A stretch of 64,000 nucleotides of DNA, taken from the NCBI GenBank assembly GCA_022606135.1, contig JABYQN010000001.1, positions 124,001 through 188,000 on the forward strand. The letters are read 5' to 3'. This DNA comes from Fomes fomentarius. Taxonomy: Eukaryota > Basidiomycota > Agaricomycetes > Polyporales > Polyporaceae. This document shows positions 10,438 to 21,132 of the stretch, in pieces (positions within the stretch are counted from its first letter, which is position 1; every line of letters begins with the position of its first letter). The translations under genes were made by a program, and so were the position numbers. The notes under the pieces were generated by a model that worked only from the letters and a program-made list of their open reading frames with translations, had not been told where the DNA came from and made no database searches.

Positions 10438-12273
10438 TTAGAAGTGACCGATGATTCCAACCGGCTGGTACGGCTCCTCGAGGTATTTGACCTCCTCTTC
10501 CGTGAGAGTGATCTCCAGCGCGTCTGGGTGCATCGTGAGCGATAATTACTCAGGATCTGACTAGAACACATGATGGTAGTACTCACCGAGAATGCCCTCG
10601 ATGTTCGACAGCTTCGTCGCGCCAATGATGGGCGCGCTCACCCACGGCTTCGAGAGGACCCATGCCATGGCGATCTGGGCCATCGTCTTCCCTCTCTTCT
10701 TAGCGATCTCGTCGATCCTGCACGAAAGTTGGCCGAGTAAGCAAGCATGTCATAAGACGATGTGCCCTCGCGAGTCATCTACCGACCTTGTGGTGAGTGT
10801 GGGAAGGAACGGGATGTTGTATACGCCCTGGAAACTGAGGAGCGGACGTGTGGATGAGTATGTGGAGGCGAGTGATACGATGCAGTGATACTGACATGTC
10901 CGTCTTCTTCCGCAGACTGTCTTCGGTGACAGGCCGCGTGAGAAGGCCACGCCCGAGAGGAGACCATGGAGTAGATCCGACATTGAACATCTGCATGATA
11001 GGAGTGATATCGTGAGCATACTCAGCCTGATGCCAGTTCAACTCCCGGTGAGACCCACCTTCAGAGTCGGGATCAGCTCTCGCTCGTCCTCGCGGTACAG
11101 AAGACTGTAGTGATTCTCCGCCATGATGAATGGGGTGAGGTTGTGGGTGATCGCGTAGTCTGCAAGAATCTCGATGAGCAAAGTGTTCCTCATACCATGC
11201 ATACTGCGGCGAATGACGCACTCTGCATCGCATGGACTATAAACAGGGATGCGATTAGTTCAATGCAAACGTGTGTATATAGGCAGGAAATCGCGTACAT
11301 TGATAAGCCCAGCAGGAGCTCATGCCGATGTAGCGGACGTATCCCGCTTGGACGACGTCATGAAGGGCTTGCATCTGCAGATATTCAGTCCCCACGCTCA
11401 CGTGTACATGTGTGAATGAGGTGTACTTACGGTTTCTGCAATTGGGGTGTCGGGGTCCGCCCGATGACCTTGAAAGGGAAATGATGTCAGCGTATTTCGG
11501 CACCATCGCCCCGATCAAAGTCGCATACATTGAAGAACATCGATGTAATCCACTTGAAGGCGCTTGAGGCTGGCCTTGACACCGTCGAATATGTGCTAGA
11601 TATCGAGAGCAGTGAGTTGAGGCGGCTATTTCAAACAGATGTAATGTATGAGGCTCGAACCTTCCGGCTAAGACCCTTCTGGTTGATGATTCCAACCTCC
11701 TCGGGCGTTTTCCCAGTGAAGAAGAGATTGGTGCCGTGCTTGTCCGCAACTGGACTCCATAGCTGTATTCAGACCACATTCAGCATGGAATGCAGTGTGG
11801 CGCTGAAGTGCCTGAAGTATCACCTTTGTCATGACGACGATCTCTTCGCGGGGAAGGTTCAACTTCTTTATACAGTTCCCGAGGATGATCTCAGAGAGAC
11901 CGTTGGAGTAGACCTGTGGGCCAAATTGTGAGTGACGAGCTTCTCCTAGCACGTGAATAAAACCTCACGTTAGCGGTATCGAACGCTATAATGCCGTGGT
12001 CATAACTGTTCAAGTTGATCGGTCAATGACCAAATGCAGATCGAGTACAAGACCGAATACTGACGCATATTTGACAATCTTGATCGCCTCATCCTCGCCG
12101 ATGCACCAGGGCTCCCATGCAGGGTCTCCGAAGGACATGCAACCGAGAATCATTTTCGACACCTTCAGTCCCGAGTTGCCGAGACGGACTGAGTGAAGCG
12201 CCAGCCATTAGTTGTGGTACGTTGAAATGAATGTAGGGGCAGAAGACGTACCGTAAGACATCTTTGGCGCCAT
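10438..12273 (-). CDS. Aldo/keto reductase B (14 exons)
   Basis: Paralogue of A, 343 residues. Exons on the minus strand: 12273-12252, 12188-12065, 12005-11969, 11913-11824, 11762-11661, 11595-11529, 11468-11431, 11374-11299, 11236-11222, 11159-11059, 10990-10896, 10834-10787, 10717-10587, 10523-10438; all phases match. Most internal exons have exactly the lengths seen in A (124, 37, 90, 67, 38, 76, 15 and 101 bases). The tetrad is complete (FDTANVYSNGLSE, LVVMTK-type Lys, LQCHRADPDTP). The intron that splits the motif before SAPIIGATKL in A is absent here, as it is in C. The protein ends in VGIIGHF. The reaction is inferred from the family; the substrate is unknown. Confidence 0.86.
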
Positions 12274-12849
12274 CGTGGTGAGTGAAGTTGGTAAGCTCGA
12301 GCAGTGCGGTGAGAGAAGAAGGCGAGAGGATGCTGTTGTGAAGACCGTGGCCGAAGGCTATAAATATGAACTAGACCAGCGCTCACGGAGCGTTCCGCAG
12401 GAGGCTGCAAGAATACCCACAGGAGGCTGCTGACCACAACAAGCCCATTGAGACAACCGCCCGTTACAGCAGCGTTTCGTTCCCCGTTTCGCTCTGCTGT
12501 AACTCCATTCAACGAACTCTATCACCGTTGTCGTCGTGACTTACCTGGTGGTGATACACGGGCACCGACCAGCGACGTAAGTGTGGCCTTTGTACGGCAT
12601 GCATCATGCTTCCGAGTTCAGTTCGGAACTGCCAATGACACGGGGCCTCCGCACACAATGTGACAGTTCATGGGAAAGAGACATACAAGAATACAGCGCG
12701 CTCAACAGGGGCGGGAAAACCATTCCCACTCTAGACTTCCGAGAGCCACGCACGGGACAGCCTGCCTCGATTCGCGCTCATGAGTGACGTCGTCTATAGA
12801 AGATATATACCGGTCGGAGAGGACTGGCTCGACAGGATTACCGAACGGA
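12274..12849. other. Intergenic upstream of aldo/keto reductase B
   Basis: This contains a minus-strand TATTTATAG near 12,360 that may serve gene B. The 14-base word CAGGAGGCTGC occurs twice within 12,398-12,432. No gene is seen. Confidence 0.45.
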
Positions 12850-13520
12850 CTTCAGGTCTCAGTACCTCCAGTGTATCTAGCTTCCAGATCCTTAACGCCT
12901 CCTTCGGCCGGCATGGAGCTCTCCAGGTACTTCTCTGCCTCGTCTAACAACGCAACATCCAACGCGTCTACATGTGAAGTATAAAGTTTGGGCCTTCTGC
13001 GACCGAGATGCGGAGAGCACTCACCCAGATATCCTACAGATTGCCCAGGTTCGTCGTGCCGATGATAGGTGCACTGACGCCTACAACCAAACAAGCGCCA
13101 CTGCAGCCATACTCGCCTCTTTCTTCGTAAGCTCTGCGACCTGCTAGCGAGAAGGTACTCTCTGCTGCGTTTTCGGCGGACAAATAACCTATCGAGGATC
13201 TCTGAGGTCCCCTCTGCTCTCGTGTCCCTCGATGACCTGCTCGCACTTCAGTACGTATTGGTTCTTACGGAATTGCGCAAGGCGTTCGTGCTGTACTATA
13301 CTTCGTGTGAGCAAACCACGAGCCAGAGGCGACCACCCAACCTCGAATATCTGCGAAAGGTAAAAACCACGTCTCCAGCATCGACTTCAGAGAAAGGCTC
13401 CTGTTCGCGATACCTCACTGCGGTAGTGGTTCTGAACCGAGATGAAGTGCGTAAGGTTGTGCATCCACGCGACGGTCTTGAGCTGACTCCGAGTCTGATC
13501 AGGGAGACATGTCACATGTA
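12850..13520 (-). pseudogene. Aldo/keto reductase relic (psi-1)
   Basis: The minus strand keeps recognisable pieces in the right order but in shifting frames: HNLTHFISVQNHY (about 13,470-13,430), [15 protein letters not shown] (about 13,350-13,300, with part of G-S-I-P deleted), KKEASMAAVALVWL followed by a stop (about 13,125-13,090), VSAPIIGTTNLGNL followed by TAG where CAG is expected (about 13,085-13,035), and LDVALLDEAEKYLESSM (about 12,970-12,910). The exons that carry the catalytic Asp, Tyr, Lys and His are gone. It matches genes B and C best and lies between them. Confidence 0.85.
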
Positions 13521-13698
13521 GGCTCGTCCCCAGCCTGTTCGGTGATGGGCGTGATGGACATTCGGGCTCCGCTGTAAATTCGACTGAGCCCCCGCTCGAA
13601 TGGACTATGCAGCCGATTCACATCATTGGCTTCATCCAAGTCTCCTCGATAACACTACATGCATATATCCAAAACCCCATCCTATGAGGAGTATACCA

Positions 13699-15456
13699 TC
13701 AGAAATGGCCGAAAATCGGGATAGGTTTGTACGGCTCTTCCAGGTACTTGATCTCTTCCTCCGAGAGCTGGACATCAAGACCGCCTGACATAAAAATTCA
13801 GACCCGGCACTATGATATATGATTCACAATTTCTCGCGGACGGAGTACTCACCGAGGATGTCCTCCAAGTTCGCGAGACTCGTCGTGCCTACGATTGGCG
13901 CGGTCACGTCTGGTTTTGCAAGGTTCCACGCAATCGCGATCTGCGCCATGCTCACGCCCTTCTTCTTGGCGATCTCCTCGACTCTGGGTATATTGTTATT
14001 GTCTGTGAGTTCATTCCATCCCGTCCACTGGCACGATTGGCGCACGGGCTACTCACCGAGACACTATCTCTGTTGTAGACTCGTTCTTGTACTTGCCGAT
14101 GAACCTATTTGCGATATCCAAGTCTGTCCAATCGAGCCGTCCACTCTAGCTAAGAGCCACTCACAAGTCGGTGTTCCCTCTCTTTGAATCCGCATCTAGG
14201 GGTCGGGTGAGGAGCCCACGGGCAAGAGGGGACCATGGGATGGAGCCGACGCCGAACAGCTTCAGCGTGGGGAACATCTCACGCTCTTCTTCGCGGTAGA
14301 TGAGGCTGTAGTGGTTTTGCATTGAGATGAAGGGCGTCAGGTTGTGGGTGATCGCGTAATCTGTGCTGGATGGTGAGGTGGCCGCTCCAATCCAGGGCAC
14401 ATCGCAACTCACTCTGCATTTGGTGAACTGGTGAAGAGAGTGAGAGTGATGCGTGTGGTGGACGAGAAATTGCTACTTGCATTGGTAGGCATAACAGGAA
14501 CTCATGCCAATGTACCGAACGTAGCCAGCCTTGACGACGTCGTGAAGTGCTTGCATCTGCATACCAACCAATACCGTACAGTGAGTATCCGCCTTGGACG
14601 AAAGTGTCTACACCACTCACCGTCTCCTCGATCGGAGTGCTATAGTCGAAGCGATGGCCTAAAGTTATCGTCAGTGTTCCCTCGCTGATGACGGTACTGA
14701 TTACCGGCCCACATTGCAGCACATCGATGTACTCGAGTTGCAACCGCTTCAAGCTCGCCTTTACCGAGTCGAAAATGTGCTAACAAGTTGTGAGTAGACT
14801 GAACAAACGATCCGGATCCAGATACCGACCCACCTTGCGATTCAGCCCGTGCTGGTTGATTATGCCGATTTCTTGTGGCTTCTTGCCCAGCGCAACCAGG
14901 TTAATCGAAGGGTCGGGTGGAACGGGATTGTACACCTGGAAGATAAGAGGGCGAGTCTCAGTGCCAGTCTTGTGAGTCTCTCTACCTTCTCGCACGCAGA
15001 CCTTAGTCAAGATCACCAACTCTTCGCGAGGAAGGTTCAAAGCCTTGATCGCCTTTCCCAGAACGATCTCGGAATGGCCGTTGGAGTAGACCTACAAGCA
15101 TCTCGGTAAGCATACAATAACAATTTTCTCTGACCCGAACTTACATTCGCAGTGTCAAACGTCTGAATTCCGCGCTCGTATCTATGCGAGCTTCAGTAAG
15201 AGACTCGGCTTTGCAAAAAACTAGTACGTACGCATATTTGATGTGCTTGATCGCTTCCTCCTCACCCAGAACCCATGGCTGCCAAGCTGGGCTTCCGTAC
15301 TGCATAGTCCCTAAAATGATCTTGGAGACCTTTAATCCGGAGCTCCCCAGGCGCACTAATACCGCCGAGATTCCGCACGTCAATATGAACTCTCCTGATC
15401 ATCTTCATTCCTAATGGACAACTACACATACCATAGGGCACTTTCTTGGTCGCCAT
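13699..15456 (-). CDS. Aldo/keto reductase C (13 exons, one unresolved splice phase)
   Basis: Third full-length paralogue. Exons: 15456-15432, 15355-15232, 15181-15145, 15091-15002, 14935-14834, 14779-14713, 14658-14621, 14556-14481, 14427-14413, 14360-14165, 14123-14057, 13983-13853, 13784-13699. The tetrad is intact ([30 protein letters not shown]). The intron at 14,480-14,428 is GC-AG (GCAAGT donor). The intron between LK and MFG seen in A and B is absent (PTLKLFGVG). The only problem is the last third: joining 14165 to 14123 across the GTGAGT...ACAG intron leaves one base too many (total 1054), so either a base is inserted, the gene is frameshifted, or a non-standard splice is used. An in-frame ATG also lies at 15465. 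A TATA-rich stretch is at 15,558-15,572. Confidence 0.75.
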
Positions 15457-15846
15457 CTCTGTCATGCTCGTCTTGGTTTTGGCGTAAGTAATCTGCAGGG
15501 GCGAGTGACCAGCAAGGATTCCGGGGAACAATGAAGACACGCGTGTGCACTTGAGTACATATATATTATATGGCGAGACTCATGACAGGCGCCGAGCCTA
15601 ATTTACCCGCTGGGATCCCGAGGACGGCTGCACCGCACGACGATGTCATTGCTGACCATTGCACTGACTCAGCGTACCCTCTGTGAGCTTGATAGAGCTA
15701 GTACGTCAGCTGGACACGCCGGTGAGAATATTGCGGCCATAGGAACGGACATATACTTCCAAGGGACACGAGAAGTCACCCCTCTCAATGCTAACTAGTA
15801 CCCTTCCTTTGTGACGCTTCCGCTGCTGACTCGGACTTACAGGCTC
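15457..15846. other. Intergenic upstream of aldo/keto reductase C
   Basis: This holds the promoter side of gene C, with a TATATATATTATAT run at about 15,559-15,572. No gene is seen. Confidence 0.45.
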
Positions 15847-16420
15847 TCAAGCATGACCTATAATCGGCGTCGGCTCGTACGGCTCCTCCAGATAACGGAT
15901 ATCCTCGTGCGAAAGCTCTACGTCTAGACACGGTCAATGAGACTTTTCACACAGGCTGATAAGAAAGTGGCGCAGGTACACCAACCTAAAGCATCCTCAA
16001 GCTTCGACAAACTTGTAGTGCCGACGATTGGTGCGGTGACTCTGGGCTTGGCTTCGAGAGCACCCATGCGACAGCGATCTGGGGCATGCCAACGCCTTTG
16101 CGTATTGCTAGTTCTTCCACGCTATAGACCGCAAGGGGTGAGATCAATGCCATAGCAGGCAGGACGAGTGAACACACCGACTCGGAGATACAATCTAACT
16201 GGATTTAACCTTGCCACCGTAGCGTCCAATCATCCTGCTAATCGAAGCTGGCCGTCAATATCGCGTTGAATGCACTCCGCGAGTTACACACAGCAGTCAA
16301 ATGGGCCCTATCGTTGAGTCAGAGTCGAGAGGAGACCACGGGCCAGTGTCCGACCATGGAATCGAAGCGACATCAAACATCTTCAACAATGTGGGACATG
16401 CTGCGAACGCTACGGTGCAG
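15847..16420 (-). pseudogene. Aldo/keto reductase relic (psi-2)
   Basis: C-terminal part of a fifth aldo/keto reductase. On the minus strand: IPWSD and then, one base out of frame, LARGLLST (about 16,360-16,315); RMIGRYGGKVKSS followed by a stop (about 16,235-16,195); VEELAIRKGVGMPQIAVAWV (about 16,125-16,065); then a frame change before [17 protein letters not shown] (about 16,045-15,995); LDVELSHEDIRYLEEPY and GHA-stop (15,925-15,847). At least three frame breaks and one internal stop. No sequence for the N-terminal half with the catalytic tetrad is found upstream. Confidence 0.83.
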
Positions 16421-16753
16421 TAAATGTTGCGCAGCTACACAGCCCATTGTCGACGAGCCACGAGGGGCGGCGATGGAAGCCTGAGCGGGCCACACCACAA
16501 CACACACACCTCACCATCAGATATGTCGGCACAAGGAAAACTTTCTCCGCTTCGAAGCCGGTCATCTGTTACCGTGGAGACTCTGCATATGGGTGGCGAT
16601 GGTTCTTGGGGATTACTGAAGAAGATTGACTCGACGATACCCTGAAGTTGAAGAACCACTTAGAGGCTACACCAAGTCGATATCAATACACTGGTCGCCG
16701 CCCTATATGAGTTGTATACACTGGGTATCGGTGACTTGTGGCACGTATCCGAA
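16421..16753. other. Intergenic, no gene seen
   Basis: Between the psi-2 relic and the 3' end of the amino-acid permease gene. No family-like frame is visible. Confidence 0.45.
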
Positions 16754-18907
16754 TCATGACGCATCAGAGAGCTTGGTTTGCACAGGTGAAGGGTCTGGGG
16801 AACCCTCCTTTGCGATAACCTGCGCCGCTGTTTCAGCTGCATCAATGGCGAGTGACGTTCGGCAGACTCACCACCGATAATGCTCGAGATGCTCGCATAC
16901 AGTCCGGCCACCATGATAAAGCCTGCCATCTGTATATGCGGAGTTAGTCAACTCGGGGGAAGTATACTTACGTTGAGAGCCAACAAGGATTCGGAAAGAT
17001 ACCGCTACTATGCCCGTCCAGAACGTTGTTGTCAACCTCTGCTTCCAGGTTCCCCACATTTTGGACCTAGGCGTCAGGTGGAACCAGAAGATGCCCTGCG
17101 GAGGAGTCAGACATGCATGTGACAAGATGATCCCAGATATGTAGACGAACTGATACACCATATGTGAACCAGCTGCATTGAATCGAAAGCCGTGAGCACG
17201 ACCCTTTAGGCGAGAAAAGACGCAAACATACCTCGCATGAATCGCGCTGATGACCCCAAGCAAATAATTGAAGAATGGGATACTGCACAAATGATAGTTC
17301 AGACGGATTTCAAAGGAAGGGGGTGGATGTAAGGATTTACGTACGCTTCGGCGATGATGAAAGCGAGTGTCCATATCAGAAAGCAAATACCAATCCACGT
17401 CAACCACCCTGTCCACGAATGCGACGTCATATGTCTCGAGATGTGGCCATTCCTCCGGAATCTGCCATGCCACTCATCAGTTCCCTATCTGAGTGCGATC
17501 ACGAACGGGCACGTACATCCTGACGAAGACGAGCTTCGCGCATACATGTCCATTGATTACGCCAGCGATGAGGATTGCCGGCAGCGCGATACCATACGCG
17601 ACCTTCCTGAGGGTAGTACCAGTGTTTCCGAGAGCGGGAGACACGGTATCTGCGCCGGCGAATGTGTATACCACGATACCTACAATCAGGTAGAGCGTCG
17701 TGTCGGCAATTTGGAGCATGTATAGCGACTTGAAGAAGTCTTCAGGTTTCTTCATCTCCGAGATGAACGTGAAGAACACGACATGGCCGGCATATGCAAA
17801 GATCTGACGGTAAAGTGAGTACGAATTCACATATTCAAACCAAGAAGGCCATGTGCTAGCTTACGATGTCAGCGACTGCCACAAACGCAGATGCAAAGCT
17901 CATGTCTGCCGTCACTTTGACAATTCCTGGGTGACCTGCCACTCCTACACCGATCATCGTGATGATGACCGCGGCTATGTAGTAGGGGTGTCAATGAAAC
18001 ATCTACAGTAATATAAAAACACCAACCCATGATGGAGATGAAGGACGCGACGCTCAGGTAAGCTAGCCCGTTGAGTGTCCTAGGCAAACTTAAAACAAGG
18101 CAGACAATCGCCGTTACAGCGCCCCAGGGCACGGAGCAGGATGCCCCAGCAGTAACTAGACGCGAATGTCAGTCGATTGCCCCGCGTACACCATCAAGTC
18201 ACTCCGTGCGCCCTATGGGGTACCATGACGTACTGGTGTCGAATGCGATGAGTCCAGTGAGGACATGACTCGCACATATGAAGAGGATGAAGATGACCTG
18301 TGCTGCGCCGAGGATCTCGCGGCCGATGGGTCCTGCGATGACTTCACCCGCGTCTGCCATGTTGTGGACGTGTGGGTATCGTAGCTTGAAGGTGCCTATC
18401 ATGTATCCCGTGGCGGTCGCAATGGCACCAAGACCCTATTTCTCGATGAATAAGAAAGTATGGAGATACCGCCTCACACGGAACGCACAATAACCAGGAA
18501 GCACCCTGCAACCATTCCGACAGAGGCAAACACAGAGGGGATGGAGAGGATCTGTGTACCACGATGTCAGTGGCGGTAAGATGCCGTGCAGTGCCATAGC
18601 CAAAGCTTACCCCGAGAGTGATCGTTTCGGCCAGCATAAGTGCAGCAGCTTTCCACCAGACCATTTTCCGATACTTGACTGACATACTTACTGTTCAGCA
18701 TATATGTCATATATCATGAAGGACGAACTGACTATCCGCTGAACCATCATCCTCTCCATATATATCGAAGCCCGCCGCCTGTTCGCTCAGGCGGCCCTTT
18801 TCGCTCCCTCGCACCATTTCGTCGGTATCTGTTTTCGCCTGGCTATGTCGGGGTGTCGCGGCGCTCATGTCGCCGTGAGGTCTTGTCGTGTGTGCAGATG
18901 TCGCCAT
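16754..18907 (-). CDS. Amino-acid permease (AAAP family)
   Basis: Multi-pass membrane transporter of the amino acid/auxin permease family, resembling fungal neutral amino-acid permeases. Thirteen exons can be threaded. The hydrophilic N-terminus MATSAHTTRPHGDMSA (from 18,907) is followed by VKYRKMVWWKAAALMLAE, ILSIPSVFASVGMVAGCFL, TATGYMIGTFKLRYPHVH, MADAGEVIAGPIGREILGAA, VTAIVCLVLSLPRTLNGLAY, MIGVGVAGHPGIVKVTADMS, IFAYAGHVVFFTFISEMK and the C-terminal helix MAGFIMVAGLYASISS, about 11 membrane segments in all. The NMADAG and FAYAGH phrases are characteristic. The last short exon begins AETAAQVIAKEG and ends with TGA at 16,754. The join after exon 1 (18,733 to 18,690, a 42-base intron) is the least certain. 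It is expected in the plasma or vacuolar membrane. Confidence 0.85.
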
Positions 18908-19341
18908 TGCGAAGAACGTCGGAAGAGGTGAGTACTACTATCGCAAGGACTGGGACAGTACTTGTTATATAGTTGATGCCCCATAGCGTGAGCGCCTTCT
19001 CCCGCATTGAGGGCGAGTGGACGAGGCTGACATGCATGGCAAACCGAGATCGATGGCTGGTTTCTACATCCAGAACACCCGAGTTAGAGTAGTACTTGCG
19101 ACAGGTACCGGGATCTCTTGTTAACTGACCACTATACCTAAAGAGAATTGTGAGTCATTCATAAGCTGCAGGTCCTTGGTCCTTCGACGCGTAGTGTCAC
19201 AACGTGACAGCACGCGCAACCCACGCGGCCAGAATTGGCGCCCAATCCGTATCTTGAAGTTGAAGTTGAACTTTTCCACCCAGTCCGTCCGGCCTATTCT
19301 CCTGCTCTGGCGACAACTTAGATATAACAGTACTCACGGCC
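18908..19341. other. Divergent intergenic region between permease and esterase
   Basis: About 430 bases between two divergently transcribed genes, so it must carry both promoters. No clear TATA box is assigned to either, and no small gene is seen. Confidence 0.45.
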
Positions 19342-20289
19342 ATGTCTATGAACTATGTTGGTACATCTTGGAATGGACTATCAGACATCAAGAATCTGGT
19401 CGTTTTGTAATGATCTCTTGTCTTCATTTCACTGGCCTTGGCTCACATCGACGAACATGCAGCGGTGCTTCCTACTGCGACGTTGGATACAACTCAAATT
19501 CCCCTCGTCCAACTCACGATCAGCCACTTGGCGTTGAGTTTCCTGGGCACACCTGGTGTGAACCAGGCAAGCCGAATTGGGTTGGCCATCTTGTCCAGCA
19601 AATTAGGGCACATCGCACGACGAACCCGCTAGTCTATGACTACGCCCTTGGTGGAGACACTGTTGATGGCGTTAGACGTCAAGTGCAGCATGAGTTTCTT
19701 CCACATCTTGCGCCGAAACCCGACTGGGCGCCCTGGACCTCCGAGGACACGCTTTTCCTCACCTGGGTCGGCATCAACGACTGCGCCATAAACACCCGGT
19801 CCTTGGATAACGTGGATGCCACCAAGAGGAGTGTTGAAGGGCTCTTCGCTCCGCAGGAGGAGCTGTATCAAGCCGGTGCGCGTCACTTCTGTTTCGTTGA
19901 CGTGCCTCCAACCTATCGCTTCCCCGACCGTGCGTCAATCTACATGTATGCGCGCCGTTTCCGTGCTTGATACATGGGATGCAGGTGCCAAGTCAAGGAA
20001 AGCCGAACCCACTGTGTTGACGTGGAATACTCAGCTGGGCGAAGCCGCACGGACCTTCGCCGCAGCTCATCCCGACGCGACAGTGCTGATCTGGTCTTCA
20101 TGGCAGCTCTTTACTCAGATGTTCGCCAACCCGAGTTCGTTCGGCTTCAGTGAAGAGGACTTGATGGATGACGGCGCAATCTTCGTTGACGGGCTTCATC
20201 CGACTACCGCTGTCCATGAGATCATCGCCGCACAGCTGTTCGACCTACTCGCGGAAGCCAAGCCGGTTGCTGTCGATGCTGCGTTGTAG
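19342..20289 (+). CDS. GDSL/SGNH esterase F (block I reads GAS)
   Basis: SGNH-fold hydrolase related to carbohydrate esterase family 16, 278 residues. Exons 19342-19406, 19463-19929 and 19985-20289 are in phase. The short first exon gives LSDIKNLVV, and its join to exon 2 gives V-V-F-G-A-S-Y-C-D-V-G-Y-N-S. Block I is therefore FGAS instead of FGDS: the nucleophile Ser is kept and its Asp neighbour is Ala. Block II Gly (YALGGDTV), block III GINDC and block V DGLHP (catalytic Asp and His) are present. No signal peptide is visible, so it is probably intracellular. The substrate is unknown; family members often remove acetyl groups from sugars. Its paralogue at 43.7 kb has a normal GDS. Confidence 0.84.
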
Positions 20290-21036
20290 GGCGACGTCTT
20301 CAAGGTACTTTGCGTCCCTTTCCCGCCGAGCGTTTTCTTAGGCATCCTATAATGTCTAGACGCTGCTGGGCTACATTAGTCACGAACCAAGGCCCTGCCA
20401 GGGGCTGCCGCACCCAGCCCTGGAATAACGTTCGCGGCGCTCTCTCGCCTCGGACGTTCGCACTTAGTCCTCAGTCTAGGCTCGTTCACCCTGTTTCTCC
20501 TCTCCCCATCTATACAGTCCTACCTTCTGTGTGCTATCCCAGGCCACCGCCGCTTATGGATAGAGCTCCATTGAAGACGACTTCAGTCAAGTCCAGGTCA
20601 AGCACAAGCATAGTCAAGATGCTGTCCAATCTCTATTTCTCCGAGGTATATCCGCGTCGAGTAGGTTCATCACTATACTCTCACTGTCGACGCTCACATG
20701 TTCTTATTTTGATGGTCATCGGGCCCTGAAGCGTAAGATCCTCGTTTCGGGGTGTGCCCTTTATCTCCAGTTGCGGATATACTACCGCGTACGCGAGAGC
20801 TTCTCTGTTGCTTCTACGAGCAGAACAGACAAAGCCACTCCAATGGCGGCCCCCGATGTGCGTGCGATGCCGCTGGTGAACGGGGCGGCCGGGTAGCGTA
20901 TAGGTCGAATGCAATGACATTTTGAGGTATCTGAAGTTACATCTAATCAGTCGGGCGAGAACCGCAGCCCCTAAGAGCCCCTTAAGGACGTGACGGGAAA
21001 ACCTCGGAAATACATACCCCATGGGCCCCAGCGTCG
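20290..21036. other. Intergenic, no gene seen
   Basis: This holds the 3' side of esterase F and the upstream region of the beta-glucosidase gene. No tRNA-like fold or family-like frame was found. Confidence 0.45.
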
Positions 21037-21044
21037 TATAAGAG
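21037..21044 (+). promoter_or_regulatory. TATA box of the beta-glucosidase gene
   Basis: TATAAGAG lies 96 bases upstream of the ATG at 21,133, with a pyrimidine-rich stretch (CCCCTTCTTCTTGTCCCTC) between them. Confidence 0.6.
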
Positions 21045-21132
21045 ACAGACGCAGTCCTCTTATTCCCCTTCTTCTTGTCCCTCTTCATCACTTCTCAGAC
21101 CTCGGGGGATTTCTTACATACACACATCAGCC

